Shown piece by piece: positions 45,288 to 53,827 of a stretch of DNA of 64,000 nucleotides. This DNA comes from Rhodobacterales bacterium LSUCC0031 (GTDB lineage Bacteria; Pseudomonadota; Alphaproteobacteria; Rhodobacterales; Rhodobacteraceae). Under the pieces are notes generated by a model. That model had not been told where the DNA came from. It did not search any database and saw only the letters and a program-made list of their open reading frames with translations. A program made the translations under genes and the position numbers. The stretch's first letter is position 1. Every line of letters starts with the position of its first letter. The DNA lies in contig WVSP01000002.1 in assembly GCA_015689735.1 (NCBI GenBank), positions 558,001 through 622,000 on the forward strand. Reading direction: 5' to 3'.

Positions 45288-46733
45288 TCAAATATCCTGC
45301 CAGCGGCGGCCATCTTGATGCATCAAGATCGCCGCGTCTTCGGGGCCGGTACTGCCCGGCGCATAGGGCAAGGGGCGGGCGCCCTGCGCCTCCCATGCAG
45401 CAATGATCGGATCGGTCCAGGCCCATGCGGCCTCGACCTCGTCGCCGCGCATGAAGAGCGTCTGGTTGCCCCGGATCACATCCATGATCAACCGCTCATA
45501 AGCGTCGGGAACATCGGCGGCTTCTGGCCCCAGCGCCTCGGCAAAGCTCATATCGAGCGGCACATCGATCAAGCGCATGCCCCCCGGACCTGGCTCCTTG
45601 ATCGTCACGCGCAGATCAATGCCTTCGTCGGGTTGCAGCCGGATCGACAGCACATTTGCCCGCCGCCCTGCATCGGCATCAAAGATCGAATGGGGCGGGG
45701 TCTTGAAATGAATGACAATCTCGGATTTGCGTGCCTTCATTCGCTTGCCGGTACGCAGGTAAAAGGGCGTGCCGTTCCAGCGCCAATTCGCGATCTGCAA
45801 TTTCATCGCGATGAAGCTTTCGGTGCGGCTGGCCGGGTTCTCAACATCTGCCAGATAGGATGGATGCGCACCCGCCTGATATTGCCCACGCACGATCTGC
45901 TTGAGCGAGACAGGTTCCAAGGCACGGATGACCTTCAGCTTTTCGTCGCGTACGGCATCGGGTTCGAAACGCGCAGGCGGCTCCATCGCTGTCAGGCACA
46001 AAAGCTGCATCAGGTGGTTTTGCACCATGTCCCGCATCGCCCCGGATTTGTCGTAATAGGCCCCGCGCCCACCGACACCCACCTCTTCGGCGACCGTGAT
46101 CTGAACATGATCGACATATTGTGCGTTCCAGAGCGGCTCGAACAGCGTGTTGCCGAACCGCACTGCCATCAGGTTTTGCACCGTCTCTTTGCCCAAGTAG
46201 TGATCGATGCGGTAAATCTGTGTTTCCCGAAAATGCGCAGCCAAGGTCGCGTTGAGCGCACGCGCCGTTTCACGGTCACGTCCAAATGGTTTTTCAACAA
46301 CAATTCTGGCATCTTGCCGTGCAATGTTGAAGTTATGAAGGCGCTCGGCCAAGGCACCGAAAAGGCTAGGCGCGACCGAGAAATAAAAGGCCTGCACCAC
46401 ATCGGGTCGCATCATCTGCGCCAAGTCCGTCCAACCCGCCTCACCCACGGCATCCACCGCGACATAGCGCAGACGCGCGCAAAAGGCCGCGATACTGTCC
46501 GGGTCACGCTTTGTGGCTGGCAAAAAAGTCGCGATTGCTTCGCTCACCTGCGCAACAAAGGCGTCGCTGCTTTGTTCGGTCCGCGCCGCCCCGATGATGC
46601 AGGCATCGGGCGGCATCTGCCCATCGCAAAACCGGCGATAGAGACCTGGCAGGATCTTGCGCCGCGCCAAATCGCCGGTGGCACCGAAAATCACAAGGTC
46701 GAAGCGCTCGACAGGGATAACACGCGAAACCAT
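45288..46733 (-). CDS. zwf: Glucose-6-phosphate 1-dehydrogenase
   Basis: 481 residues. NADP fold GATGDLARRK near residue 16, active site RIDHYLGKE, EKPFGRD. It is the entry step to the Entner-Doudoroff and oxidative pentose pathways. Start ATG 46733 with GGAAAGG upstream. A perfect 16-bp palindrome sits 32 nt before the start and is shared with edd. Confidence 0.96.
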   Translation of the reverse strand: MVSRVIPVERFDLVIFGATGDLARRKILPGLYRRFCDGQMPPDACIIGAARTEQSSDAFVAQVSEAIATFLPATKRDPDSIAAFCARLRYVAVDAVGEAGWTDLAQMMRPDVVQAFYFSVAPSLFGALAERLHNFNIARQDARIVVEKPFGRDRETARALNATLAAHFRETQIYRIDHYLGKETVQNLMAVRFGNTLFEPLWNAQYVDHVQITVAEEVGVGGRGAYYDKSGAMRDMVQNHLMQLLCLTAMEPPARFEPDAVRDEKLKVIRALEPVSLKQIVRGQYQAGAHPSYLADVENPASRTESFIAMKLQIANWRWNGTPFYLRTGKRMKARKSEIVIHFKTPPHSIFDADAGRRANVLSIRLQPDEGIDLRVTIKEPGPGGMRLIDVPLDMSFAEALGPEAADVPDAYERLIMDVIRGNQTLFMRGDEVEAAWAWTDPIIAAWEAQGARPLPYAPGSTGPEDAAILMHQDGRRWQDI

Positions 46734-46764
46734 TTTTCGCCTTTCCACCTTCGCAAGATCAGCG

Positions 46765-46780
46765 CCGTTAGCGCTAACGG
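46765..46780. promoter_or_regulatory. LacI-type operator upstream of zwf
   Basis: CCGTTAGCGCTAACGG, a perfect palindrome with the central CG step usual in LacI-family sites. Its inner GTTAGCGCTAAC is identical to the site before edd at 59545-59556. Confidence 0.72.
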
Positions 46781-46846
46781 TTTATCTCGCCCCGGCATTA
46801 TACGCAGCCGCCGCGCAAGTCCAGTAAAAGACGCCAACAGCGCGCC

Positions 46847-47809
46847 TTATGGCTGCATCGCGCAAAGCAGTTCAAACATCACCGAGGCCCCAAGCCATGC
46901 CGTGATGCCGCCATTGTCAAAGGGGGGCGAGACTTCGACCAAATCGGCACCAATGATGTCAAGCCCGCGCAAGGCACGCACGCATTGGATCGCCTCGAAA
47001 CTCGTCGGCCCGCCCACTTCGGGCGTGCCGGTGCCGGGCGCATAGGCGGGATCGATGAAATCGATATCAAAGCTGACATAGGTCGGGCCTGTGCCGACCA
47101 CCTCGCGCGCGATCTGCATCACGCGGTTCCAGCCGAGGTCCATACATTCCTCGATCGGCATAATCCGCACGCCCCGTTCGATCCCATAATCGAAATCCGA
47201 CGTGTTGTATGATGTCCCGCGCATCCCCGCCATCACGCAGCGCGTGGGGTCAAGACACCCCTCCTCGATGGCTTGGCGAAACGGGTTACCATGGGTCAGC
47301 GTCCGGCCCCCGAAATAAGGCGGGTAGAGATCGGTATGACTGTCAAGCAGTACAAGTCCAAAGGGCGCGCCGCGTGCAACCCGCAGCGCGCGCAGCACCG
47401 TCAGCGTGCAAAGATGATCGCCGCCCACCATGAAAGGCCGGATATCTTGCGCCAGCACCCCCGCGACAAAGCTTTGCGCATTGCCCAAGGCTTCGTCTTG
47501 GTCCACCGGGCTCATTGCGACATCGCCCAAATCGGCGATCCGCGCGGATTTGAACGGTTCTTGCGCAGTTGCGCGGTTGCGTTCGCGGATCATGGTCGAG
47601 GCATCACGCAAAGCCCGCGGCCCATGCCGCGCACCCGGCCTGTTCGATGTCGCCCCATCCCATGGCAGACCGAAAATCCCGATATCCACATCGGCGCGGC
47701 GTGGATGATCAGGGGGCAGGTACGGCAGGCGCATGAAACTCGGCACACCGGCATAGCGCGGCAAATCCGTGCCGGAGGGCGGCTGAAAGAAAGTGTCAGA
47801 CATCGGCAT
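46847..47809 (-). CDS. Agmatinase-family ureohydrolase
   Basis: About 320 residues. Binuclear manganese motifs: GGDH, DSHTDLY (DAHxD in most members) and SFDIDFIDPAYAPGTGTPE. It hydrolyses a guanidino compound such as agmatine to release urea; the exact substrate cannot be told from sequence. Start at ATG 47809 or 47803. Confidence 0.88.
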   Translation of the reverse strand: MPMSDTFFQPPSGTDLPRYAGVPSFMRLPYLPPDHPRRADVDIGIFGLPWDGATSNRPGARHGPRALRDASTMIRERNRATAQEPFKSARIADLGDVAMSPVDQDEALGNAQSFVAGVLAQDIRPFMVGGDHLCTLTVLRALRVARGAPFGLVLLDSHTDLYPPYFGGRTLTHGNPFRQAIEEGCLDPTRCVMAGMRGTSYNTSDFDYGIERGVRIMPIEECMDLGWNRVMQIAREVVGTGPTYVSFDIDFIDPAYAPGTGTPEVGGPTSFEAIQCVRALRGLDIIGADLVEVSPPFDNGGITAWLGASVMFELLCAMQP

Positions 47810-47873
47810 CGCTTTCACAAAGGGATCGACGCGATGTTACCGGGCCAAGATGGCCCTGTCACGCGGCCTGCCG

Positions 47874-47895
47874 CTTCACCTTTCGAGAAATACGC
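47874..47895 (-). repeat. Dispersed ~24-nt intergenic repeat, copy 4 (divergent)
   Basis: Minus strand GCGTATTTCTCGAAAGGTGA then AG, 26 nt after the HNH gene stop in its sense direction. Confidence 0.7.
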
Positions 47896-47920
47896 AAACA
47901 ACCCCTGTCTTGAGAGGCGA

Positions 47921-48517
47921 TCACGCCTCCAGCTCGGTGTCCCAATACAGAAAGTCGAGCCAGCTTTCATGCAGGTGATTGGGTGGAAACCGCCGGCCCA
48001 TATTGCGCAACTCCTCGGCGCCGGGCTGGCGGGGCGGTTTGCGCAAGCTTAGCCCCGATTGGCGTAAGCTTTTTGCACCCTTGCGCAGGTTGCAATGCGC
48101 ACAAGCCGCGACCACGTTTTCCCAGCTGGTCACGCCCCCCCGCGCACGCGGGACGACATGATCAAAGGTCAGATCACCCTTTGATCCGCAATACTGGCAC
48201 GAAAATTCATCGCGCAAAAAAAGATTAAAGCGCGTGAAGGCCACGCGCTTTTGGGGTTTGACGTAATCTTTCAACACGACCACCGAGGGGATCTTGATCT
48301 CGGTTGAGGGGGATCTGACCACCTCGTCATATTCGGCCACGATATCGACCCTGTCGAGCCAGGCCGCCTTCACCGCTTCCTGCCAAGGCCACAGCGACAA
48401 GGGGTAATAGCTCAACGGCCTGTAATCGGCATTGAGCACAAGCGCCGGGTGTTGTTTCAGCGCGCCCGGCGCCCGCACGAATTGCGTTCTGAAGTCGACC
48501 TCTAACCCGGCGTCCAT
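47921..48517 (-). CDS. HNH endonuclease family protein
   Basis: 198 residues. HNH fold with structural zinc cysteines CQYC (107, 110) and CAHC (139, 142), catalytic FDHVVPRARGG (His120) and N134. Free-standing HNH proteins of this kind are widespread in alphaproteobacteria; no methylase or phage gene adjoins it, so restriction is unlikely. ATG 48517 with GGAGG. Confidence 0.9.
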   Translation of the reverse strand: MDAGLEVDFRTQFVRAPGALKQHPALVLNADYRPLSYYPLSLWPWQEAVKAAWLDRVDIVAEYDEVVRSPSTEIKIPSVVVLKDYVKPQKRVAFTRFNLFLRDEFSCQYCGSKGDLTFDHVVPRARGGVTSWENVVAACAHCNLRKGAKSLRQSGLSLRKPPRQPGAEELRNMGRRFPPNHLHESWLDFLYWDTELEA

Positions 48518-48689
48518 GCGCGCCTCCGATCCGATCCTCTGCGCGGTATCTGCAAGTACCAAAGCGGATAGCCCGCCCTCATCTTGGCCCCACTATATCT
48601 AGCCATTTGTTTGGGGCAAGCCCAACAATATCCTGTGTGTGGCCCCTTGGGGATAGGCGGGAAAGCTGACAGTTTCGTGACAGCTTGCG

Positions 48690-49376
48690 CTAGTCTTGCG
48701 CGCGCCCGCGCTCCTGCCCAAGCACTTGGCGCAAAAAGGCCAGCGCGACCGAAAGCCCGTCAGGCGCGATCCCATGGCCCGTGCCGCGCATGACATGGGC
48801 ATAGACCTCGCGGAAACCGGCCTGTTCCAGCGCTTCGGCGGCCTGCGGCAAGGCTTGGGGCGGCACGACCTCGTCGGCGTCACCATGGATCAGCAAGATC
48901 GGCGGGCGAACCACAACCTCATAGGCCAAGGTCTCAGGTGACAACAGCCGCCCCGAGAAACCGACGACACCGGCAAGCGCATCTTCGCGCCGAGGTGCGA
49001 CATGCAAGCTCATCATCGTGCCTTGGGAAAAGCCCACAAGCGCCACCTGTTCGGGCAGCATGTCGTGATCGACCATCACACGGTCGAGAAAGGCGTTCAA
49101 ATCGTCGCTGGCCCGCGCCAAGCCTGCGGCGGCTGCCTCTTCCGAGGCGCCGTCAAGCCAAGGGATCGGAAACCATTGATAGCCCATCGGGTTCATCACC
49201 GAACGCTCTGGCGCGTTGGGGGCAAGGAATACGGTATCGGGCAGATGCGGGGCCAAGGGTTCGGCCAAGCCCAACAGATCGGCACCATCCGCGCCATAGC
49301 CATGCAGGAAGATCACCATGCTATCGGGCTGCCCCGACTGCGCTGGCACCGTGCCGTAATCCAATACCCGCGTCAC
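48690..49376 (-). CDS. Alpha/beta-hydrolase, phospholipase/carboxylesterase type
   Basis: 228 residues. Nucleophile Ser117 in GFSQGT, Asp in HGDADEVVP, His in GTGHGI; LHGYGADGADL forms the oxyanion loop. COG0400 esterases cleave short acyl or lysophospholipid esters. Start GTG 49376, which overlaps the glycosylase stop (GTGA) and has GGGAGGG upstream. Confidence 0.9.
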   Translation of the reverse strand: MTRVLDYGTVPAQSGQPDSMVIFLHGYGADGADLLGLAEPLAPHLPDTVFLAPNAPERSVMNPMGYQWFPIPWLDGASEEAAAAGLARASDDLNAFLDRVMVDHDMLPEQVALVGFSQGTMMSLHVAPRREDALAGVVGFSGRLLSPETLAYEVVVRPPILLIHGDADEVVPPQALPQAAEALEQAGFREVYAHVMRGTGHGIAPDGLSVALAFLRQVLGQERGRAQD

Positions 49377-50014
49377 GCGATACCCTCCCGCTTGGTTGCA
49401 ATGCGGTAGTAGGCCCAAAGCGCGCGGGCGGCAACAGCACGCACAGGCGCCCACCTGACGGCCATCTGACGCAGCACCGCCTCGGACGGGCGTTCGGGCA
49501 GGTCAAAGGCGCGCACCGCGGCCAGTTGCAAGGCCAGATCACCTGCGGGCAAGACATCGGCATGGCCAAGAGCGAAACAGGCATAGATCTCGGCCGTCCA
49601 GCGCCCAATACCGGGCAAGGCCGTCAACCGCGCGATGACCAAATCGGTAGGACAGGCGCGCAAGCCCGCGTAATCAAGATCGGCGGTCGCCAAGGCGCGC
49701 GCATAACGCAGCTTGGGCCGCGACAGGCCCACGCCACGCAAATCATCATCGCTTGCCGCCAAGACCGCGGCAGGTGTGGTTAATCCAGCCGCACCCATCC
49801 GCGCCCAGATCGCCGCCGCCGCCGCAGTCGAGACCTGTTGGCCGACAATCGCATGCAAAAGCGCTTCAAATCCATCGGCGCGCCGGCGCAACGGCAAGGG
49901 GCCGACAGCGGCAAGGATGGGCGAAAAGCGGTGATCGCGCGTGATCAACAGCGCAGCAGCGGCGGCAAGATCATCATCCGTCTCGATCCGCGCGGGTCCT
50001 GCGATCTCACCCAT
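49373..50014 (-). CDS. DNA-3-methyladenine glycosylase II-like (AlkA family)
   Basis: 213 residues. Helix-hairpin-helix LPGIGRWTAEIYACFALG followed by the catalytic Asp in PAGDLALQ. It removes alkylated bases in base excision repair. It lacks the N-terminal AraC/Ada part of larger AlkA. Coupled to the downstream esterase. Start ATG 50014; ATG 50041 is an alternative. Confidence 0.9.
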   Translation of the reverse strand: MGEIAGPARIETDDDLAAAAALLITRDHRFSPILAAVGPLPLRRRADGFEALLHAIVGQQVSTAAAAAIWARMGAAGLTTPAAVLAASDDDLRGVGLSRPKLRYARALATADLDYAGLRACPTDLVIARLTALPGIGRWTAEIYACFALGHADVLPAGDLALQLAAVRAFDLPERPSEAVLRQMAVRWAPVRAVAARALWAYYRIATKREGIA

Positions 50015-50107
50015 CGCCTTCAGCTTCCTCCCGATCCGCATATCGCGCCTGTGGTCCCCCGTGACCAAGCTCTGGACGGCGCTGACCAAAGGCGCTACGC
50101 CAACTGC

Positions 50108-51349
50108 ATGACATTGACAAACACCGCGCCAACCGCAGCATCACCACATGACGACCGCCGCGCCAAGCGCAATGTCGCGGTGCTGGTGGCCGCCCAAGCA
50201 ATTCTTGGGGCGCAGATGCCACTGATTTTCACGGTCGGCGGCTTGGCGGGCTTGATGATCGCGCCCGCACCAGCGCTGGCGACAATCCCGATCTCGCTCA
50301 TCGTCTTTGGCTCAATGACGACGGCGCCTTGGCTGTCGGCCTTGATGCAGCGTTATGGGCGGCGTTTGGGTTTCGTGATTGGCGCCATGGGCGGGGCATG
50401 TGGTGCGGCTGTCTGCGCGGCGGGTCTTTGGCATGACAGTTTTGCTCTGTTTCTCTTGGGCTCATACTTGACCGGCATCTACATGTCCGCTCAGGGCTTT
50501 TACCGCTTCGCCGCCACCGACACAGCGTCCGAGGCGTTTCGCCCCAAGGCGATCTCCTATGTCATGGCAGGTGGGCTTTTGTCCGCCCTGGTTGGCCCGC
50601 AGCTGGTCAAATTCAGCGTGGATGCAACCGTCATCCCGTTCTTGGGCTCATATCTCTTCGTGGTGGTGATCAATCTTGCGGGGGCATGGCTTTTTGCCTT
50701 TCTCGATGTGCCGCGCCCTGACGCGCCCAAGCTAGGTGCAAGCACCGGCCGCAGCCGGGCCGCGCTGCTGAGGGATCCACGCATCGCTGTGGCGATCATT
50801 TGCGGCATGGTCTCTTATGCCTTGATGAACCTGATGATGACATCGACGCCGCTCGCTGTGGTTGGATGCGGCTTCACCACCGGCAATGCCGCCGATGTCG
50901 TCTCGGCCCATGTGATCGCGATGTATGCGCCGTCCTTTTTCACAGGCCACCTGATCGCCCGGTTTGGCGCGATGCGGATCGTGGCGCTGGGGCTGGCGCT
51001 TTTGGCGGCGGCGGGGGCGGTCGCGCTGTCGGGGGTGGAGCTGACGCAGTTCTTCCTGGCGCTGATCTTGCTGGGCGTGGGCTGGAACTTCGGCTTCATC
51101 GGGGCGACGGCGCTTTTGACCCAATCGCATGCACCCGAGGAACGGGGCCGGGTGCAAGGGATGAATGATTTCCTCGTCTTCGGCTGCGTCACCTTTGCCT
51201 CGCTCTCATCGGGCCTGATGATGAGCTTTGGCGATGATGTGCAAACCGGCTGGACGGCGGTGAACTTGGCGATGCTGCCTTTCTTGATCTTGGCGGGTGC
51301 CGCGCTGATCTGGCTGGCGCTCCGCCCCAAGGATGCGCTGGCCGCCTGA
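50108..51349 (+). CDS. MFS transporter
   Basis: 413 residues, twelve helices, with the MFS loop-2 motif LMQRYGRRLGFVIGA. Substrate is unknown. Close relatives are short MFS proteins of alphaproteobacteria lacking drug-pump motif C. Divergent from the AlkA-like gene. Confidence 0.9.
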   Translation: MTLTNTAPTAASPHDDRRAKRNVAVLVAAQAILGAQMPLIFTVGGLAGLMIAPAPALATIPISLIVFGSMTTAPWLSALMQRYGRRLGFVIGAMGGACGAAVCAAGLWHDSFALFLLGSYLTGIYMSAQGFYRFAATDTASEAFRPKAISYVMAGGLLSALVGPQLVKFSVDATVIPFLGSYLFVVVINLAGAWLFAFLDVPRPDAPKLGASTGRSRAALLRDPRIAVAIICGMVSYALMNLMMTSTPLAVVGCGFTTGNAADVVSAHVIAMYAPSFFTGHLIARFGAMRIVALGLALLAAAGAVALSGVELTQFFLALILLGVGWNFGFIGATALLTQSHAPEERGRVQGMNDFLVFGCVTFASLSSGLMMSFGDDVQTGWTAVNLAMLPFLILAGAALIWLALRPKDALAA

Positions 51350-51361
51350 GCGGTCAACCTT

Positions 51362-52132
51362 CTACCAACGCCCCGTTGCAGCTATGGCGGCCAGGCGTAA
51401 GCTGTCGCGCAGACCCGCCACCGGCAGCGCCCCTAGCCCTACCCGGCCGGGAACCGCTTGGGCCGCGCGCAATGTTGCCTCGGCCCGGAACCCCGCGAAA
51501 AGCGCCGGCAAAGCCGCGCGCGGCACCAACCCACGGCCCACTCGCGCGCGCGCAAGTCGCGCGAGCCCCGCGCCCGCCAAATCCACGATCGCTTCGGCCC
51601 TGCCATCAACCAAGGGCAGCCGCCCTGCGGCTTCCAGCGCTGGGATCGCCCTGAGAAAATTGGCCAGCCCAAAGGCCCAGCCGGCATCGCGCAAGACGGT
51701 CTCAGCCGCCTTGGGCGCACCCAAGGCGCGGCCCGCCACACAAACCAGCGTGGCGGCGGTGTCATTCAAATACGCATCGAACGCTGCCCGATCGGCAAAG
51801 GGCTCCTTGTAGATATCCCACCGCCGCGCCACCACAAGCGTGTCAAGTGCGCCGATCACGCCTTGCGGTACGGCTTGCGCCAAGGGGGCGACCACCTCAT
51901 GGGCGCGCGGGGGGCGGCCTTGGGCCAGTTCCTCGATCACATCGCGCCAGAATTGCAGCCGCATCTCGGCGATCAGTGGCTCTTGCGTCACCCAAGGGGC
52001 GCGGCTGACCTCGATATTGAAAGCATAAAGCGGAAAGAGCACAGATCGCGCGGCCACGGGTGCCGCCATCGTCGCGCGAAAGCGATCGCCATCGCCGCGC
52101 GCCACAAGATCGGCGCAGGCCTGAAGGCTCAT
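51362..52132 (-). CDS. Squalene/phytoene synthase-family protein (NDUFAF6-like)
   Basis: 256 residues of the trans-isoprenyl synthase fold: YAFNIEVSRAPWVTQEP and LQFWRDVIEEL. The two Asp-rich DxxxD motifs of true synthases are weak (DVIEE, DTAAT), as in the NDUFAF6 subfamily linked to respiratory complex I assembly. So it is probably not a carotenoid enzyme. ATG 52132 overlaps the cimA stop. Confidence 0.8.
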   Translation of the reverse strand: MSLQACADLVARGDGDRFRATMAAPVAARSVLFPLYAFNIEVSRAPWVTQEPLIAEMRLQFWRDVIEELAQGRPPRAHEVVAPLAQAVPQGVIGALDTLVVARRWDIYKEPFADRAAFDAYLNDTAATLVCVAGRALGAPKAAETVLRDAGWAFGLANFLRAIPALEAAGRLPLVDGRAEAIVDLAGAGLARLARARVGRGLVPRAALPALFAGFRAEATLRAAQAVPGRVGLGALPVAGLRDSLRLAAIAATGRW

Positions 52133-53748
52133 GTCGCAGGCGCGCCGTCGCGCACCAGCTTCCACATGATCGCATCAAGCAGCGCCTCGAAACTGGCATC
52201 GACGATATTGGCCGAGACACCGACCGTGGACCAGCGCCGCCCTGCCCCATCCTCGCTGTCGATGATGACGCGGGTCACGGCCTCTGTGCCGCCTTGGGTT
52301 ATCCGCACCTTGAAATCCACCAGCCGGATGTCTTCGATAAAGCGCTGATAGGGGCCAAGATCCTTGGCCAGGGCCTTGGCCAGCGCATTGACCGGCCCGC
52401 GATCATGGCCGGCCTCATCCATGCTTTCGCTGACCGACAGCATCTTGTCTTCGCCGATCTTGAGCACGACCACCGCCTCGGACAGGCTGACCATCTGGTC
52501 ATACTTGTTCTTGCGGCGTTCGACTGTCACCCGGTAGCGTTTGACCTCAAAGAACCGGGGCATATCCCCAAGAGCGCGCCGGGCCAGTAATTCGAAACTC
52601 GCCTGCGCCGTGTCATACGCATAGCCCTGATCTTCGCGCGCCTTGATCTCCTCCAAGATCCCGGCCAGCGCGGGGTGGTCGCGCGCGACATCAAGGCCCA
52701 TCGCGCTCAAGCGTTGGCGCAAATTCGCCTGTCCCGCTTGGTTCGACATCGGGATGATGCGCGCATTGCCGACCAGCGCGGGGTCGATATGCTCGTAAGT
52801 GGTGGGGTCTTTGGCAATCGCCGAAGCATGCAGCCCCGCCTTGTGTGCAAAAGCAGAGGCCCCGACATAGGCCGCCTGCCGCATCGGCACCCGGTTCAAG
52901 ATGTCGTCCAGCATGCGGCTGACGCGGGTCAGGTCGCGCAACCGATCAAGGCTGACGCCGATCTGGAAGCAGCTGGCATAGGGTTCTTTCAACAACAGCG
53001 TCGGGATCAACGTGGTCAGATTTGCATTGCCGCAGCGCTCGCCCAGACCATTGAGCGTGCCTTGGATCTGGCGCGCGCCTGCCATGACGGCGGAAAGCGC
53101 GCCTGCCACGGCCGTTTCCGTATCGTTATGCGTGTGAATACCCAATCGCTCGCCGGGGATGCCCGCCGCGATCACCGCCGCCGTGATTGCCCCGATCTCA
53201 TCGGGCAAGCTGCCGCCATTGGTATCACACAAGACGACCCAACGCGCCCCCGCATCGAGGGCGGCCCGCAGGCAAGAGAGCGCGTAATCGGGATTGGCCT
53301 TGTAGCCATCGAAGAAATGCTCGGCATCAAACAACGCCTCGCGGCCTTGAGCGACACAATGCGCGATCGAGGCGTGAATATTCCCGCAGTTCTCGTCAAG
53401 GCTGATCCCAAGTGCCTCGGTCACATGGAAATCATGGCTTTTTCCCACAAGACAAACCGCCGATGTGCCGGCATTGAGCACCGCCGCAAGGACATCGTCA
53501 TTTTCCGCCGAGCGGCCCGCGCGCTTGGTCATGCCAAAGGCAGTCATTGTGGCGCGCGTCGCGGGCGCGTCCTCGAAAAAGGCGCTGTCGGTCGGGTTGG
53601 CGCCGGGCCAGCCGCCTTCGATATGGTCGATCCCCAAGGCATCGAGGGCTGATGCGATGCGGATCTTGTCTTGCGTCGAGAATTGCACGCCTTGCGTCTG
53701 CTGCCCGTCGCGCAGCGTGGTGTCGTAGAGGTAGAGGCGGTCAGCCAT
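52129..53748 (-). CDS. cimA: Citramalate synthase
   Basis: 539 residues. HMGL-like barrel with DTTLRDGQQ (residues 9-17) and metal-binding HTHND, plus a C-terminal LeuA-type regulatory domain (about 400-530). It condenses pyruvate and acetyl-CoA to citramalate for isoleucine synthesis without threonine; AlphaIPMS is the alternative but the long DTTLRDGQQTQG form is typical of CimA. Good AGGGGGG upstream. Confidence 0.92.
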   Translation of the reverse strand: MADRLYLYDTTLRDGQQTQGVQFSTQDKIRIASALDALGIDHIEGGWPGANPTDSAFFEDAPATRATMTAFGMTKRAGRSAENDDVLAAVLNAGTSAVCLVGKSHDFHVTEALGISLDENCGNIHASIAHCVAQGREALFDAEHFFDGYKANPDYALSCLRAALDAGARWVVLCDTNGGSLPDEIGAITAAVIAAGIPGERLGIHTHNDTETAVAGALSAVMAGARQIQGTLNGLGERCGNANLTTLIPTLLLKEPYASCFQIGVSLDRLRDLTRVSRMLDDILNRVPMRQAAYVGASAFAHKAGLHASAIAKDPTTYEHIDPALVGNARIIPMSNQAGQANLRQRLSAMGLDVARDHPALAGILEEIKAREDQGYAYDTAQASFELLARRALGDMPRFFEVKRYRVTVERRKNKYDQMVSLSEAVVVLKIGEDKMLSVSESMDEAGHDRGPVNALAKALAKDLGPYQRFIEDIRLVDFKVRITQGGTEAVTRVIIDSEDGAGRRWSTVGVSANIVDASFEALLDAIMWKLVRDGAPAT

Positions 53749-53760
53749 GCCGGCCCCCCT

Positions 53761-53810
53761 GAATTTTCGTACGAAAATTCACATCGTGCGGATTTTCGTA
53801 CGAAAATCCG
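53761..53810. repeat. Pair of perfect palindromes (CGTACG core)
   Basis: 53761-53780 (arms GAATTTT) and 53789-53810 (arms CGGATTTT), both around CGTACG. They lie between the cysS stop and the cimA start. Same family as 38827-38877. Confidence 0.88.
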
Positions 53811-53827
53811 AATCCTGTGACGGACAT

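Noticed and set aside
47921-48517. HNH gene as part of a restriction or phage system
   Set aside because: Neighbours are a ureohydrolase and an esterase; no methylase, terminase or capsid gene is present.
51362-52132. Carotenoid or hopanoid pathway gene
   Set aside because: The Asp-rich catalytic motifs are degenerate and no crt or hpn gene adjoins it.
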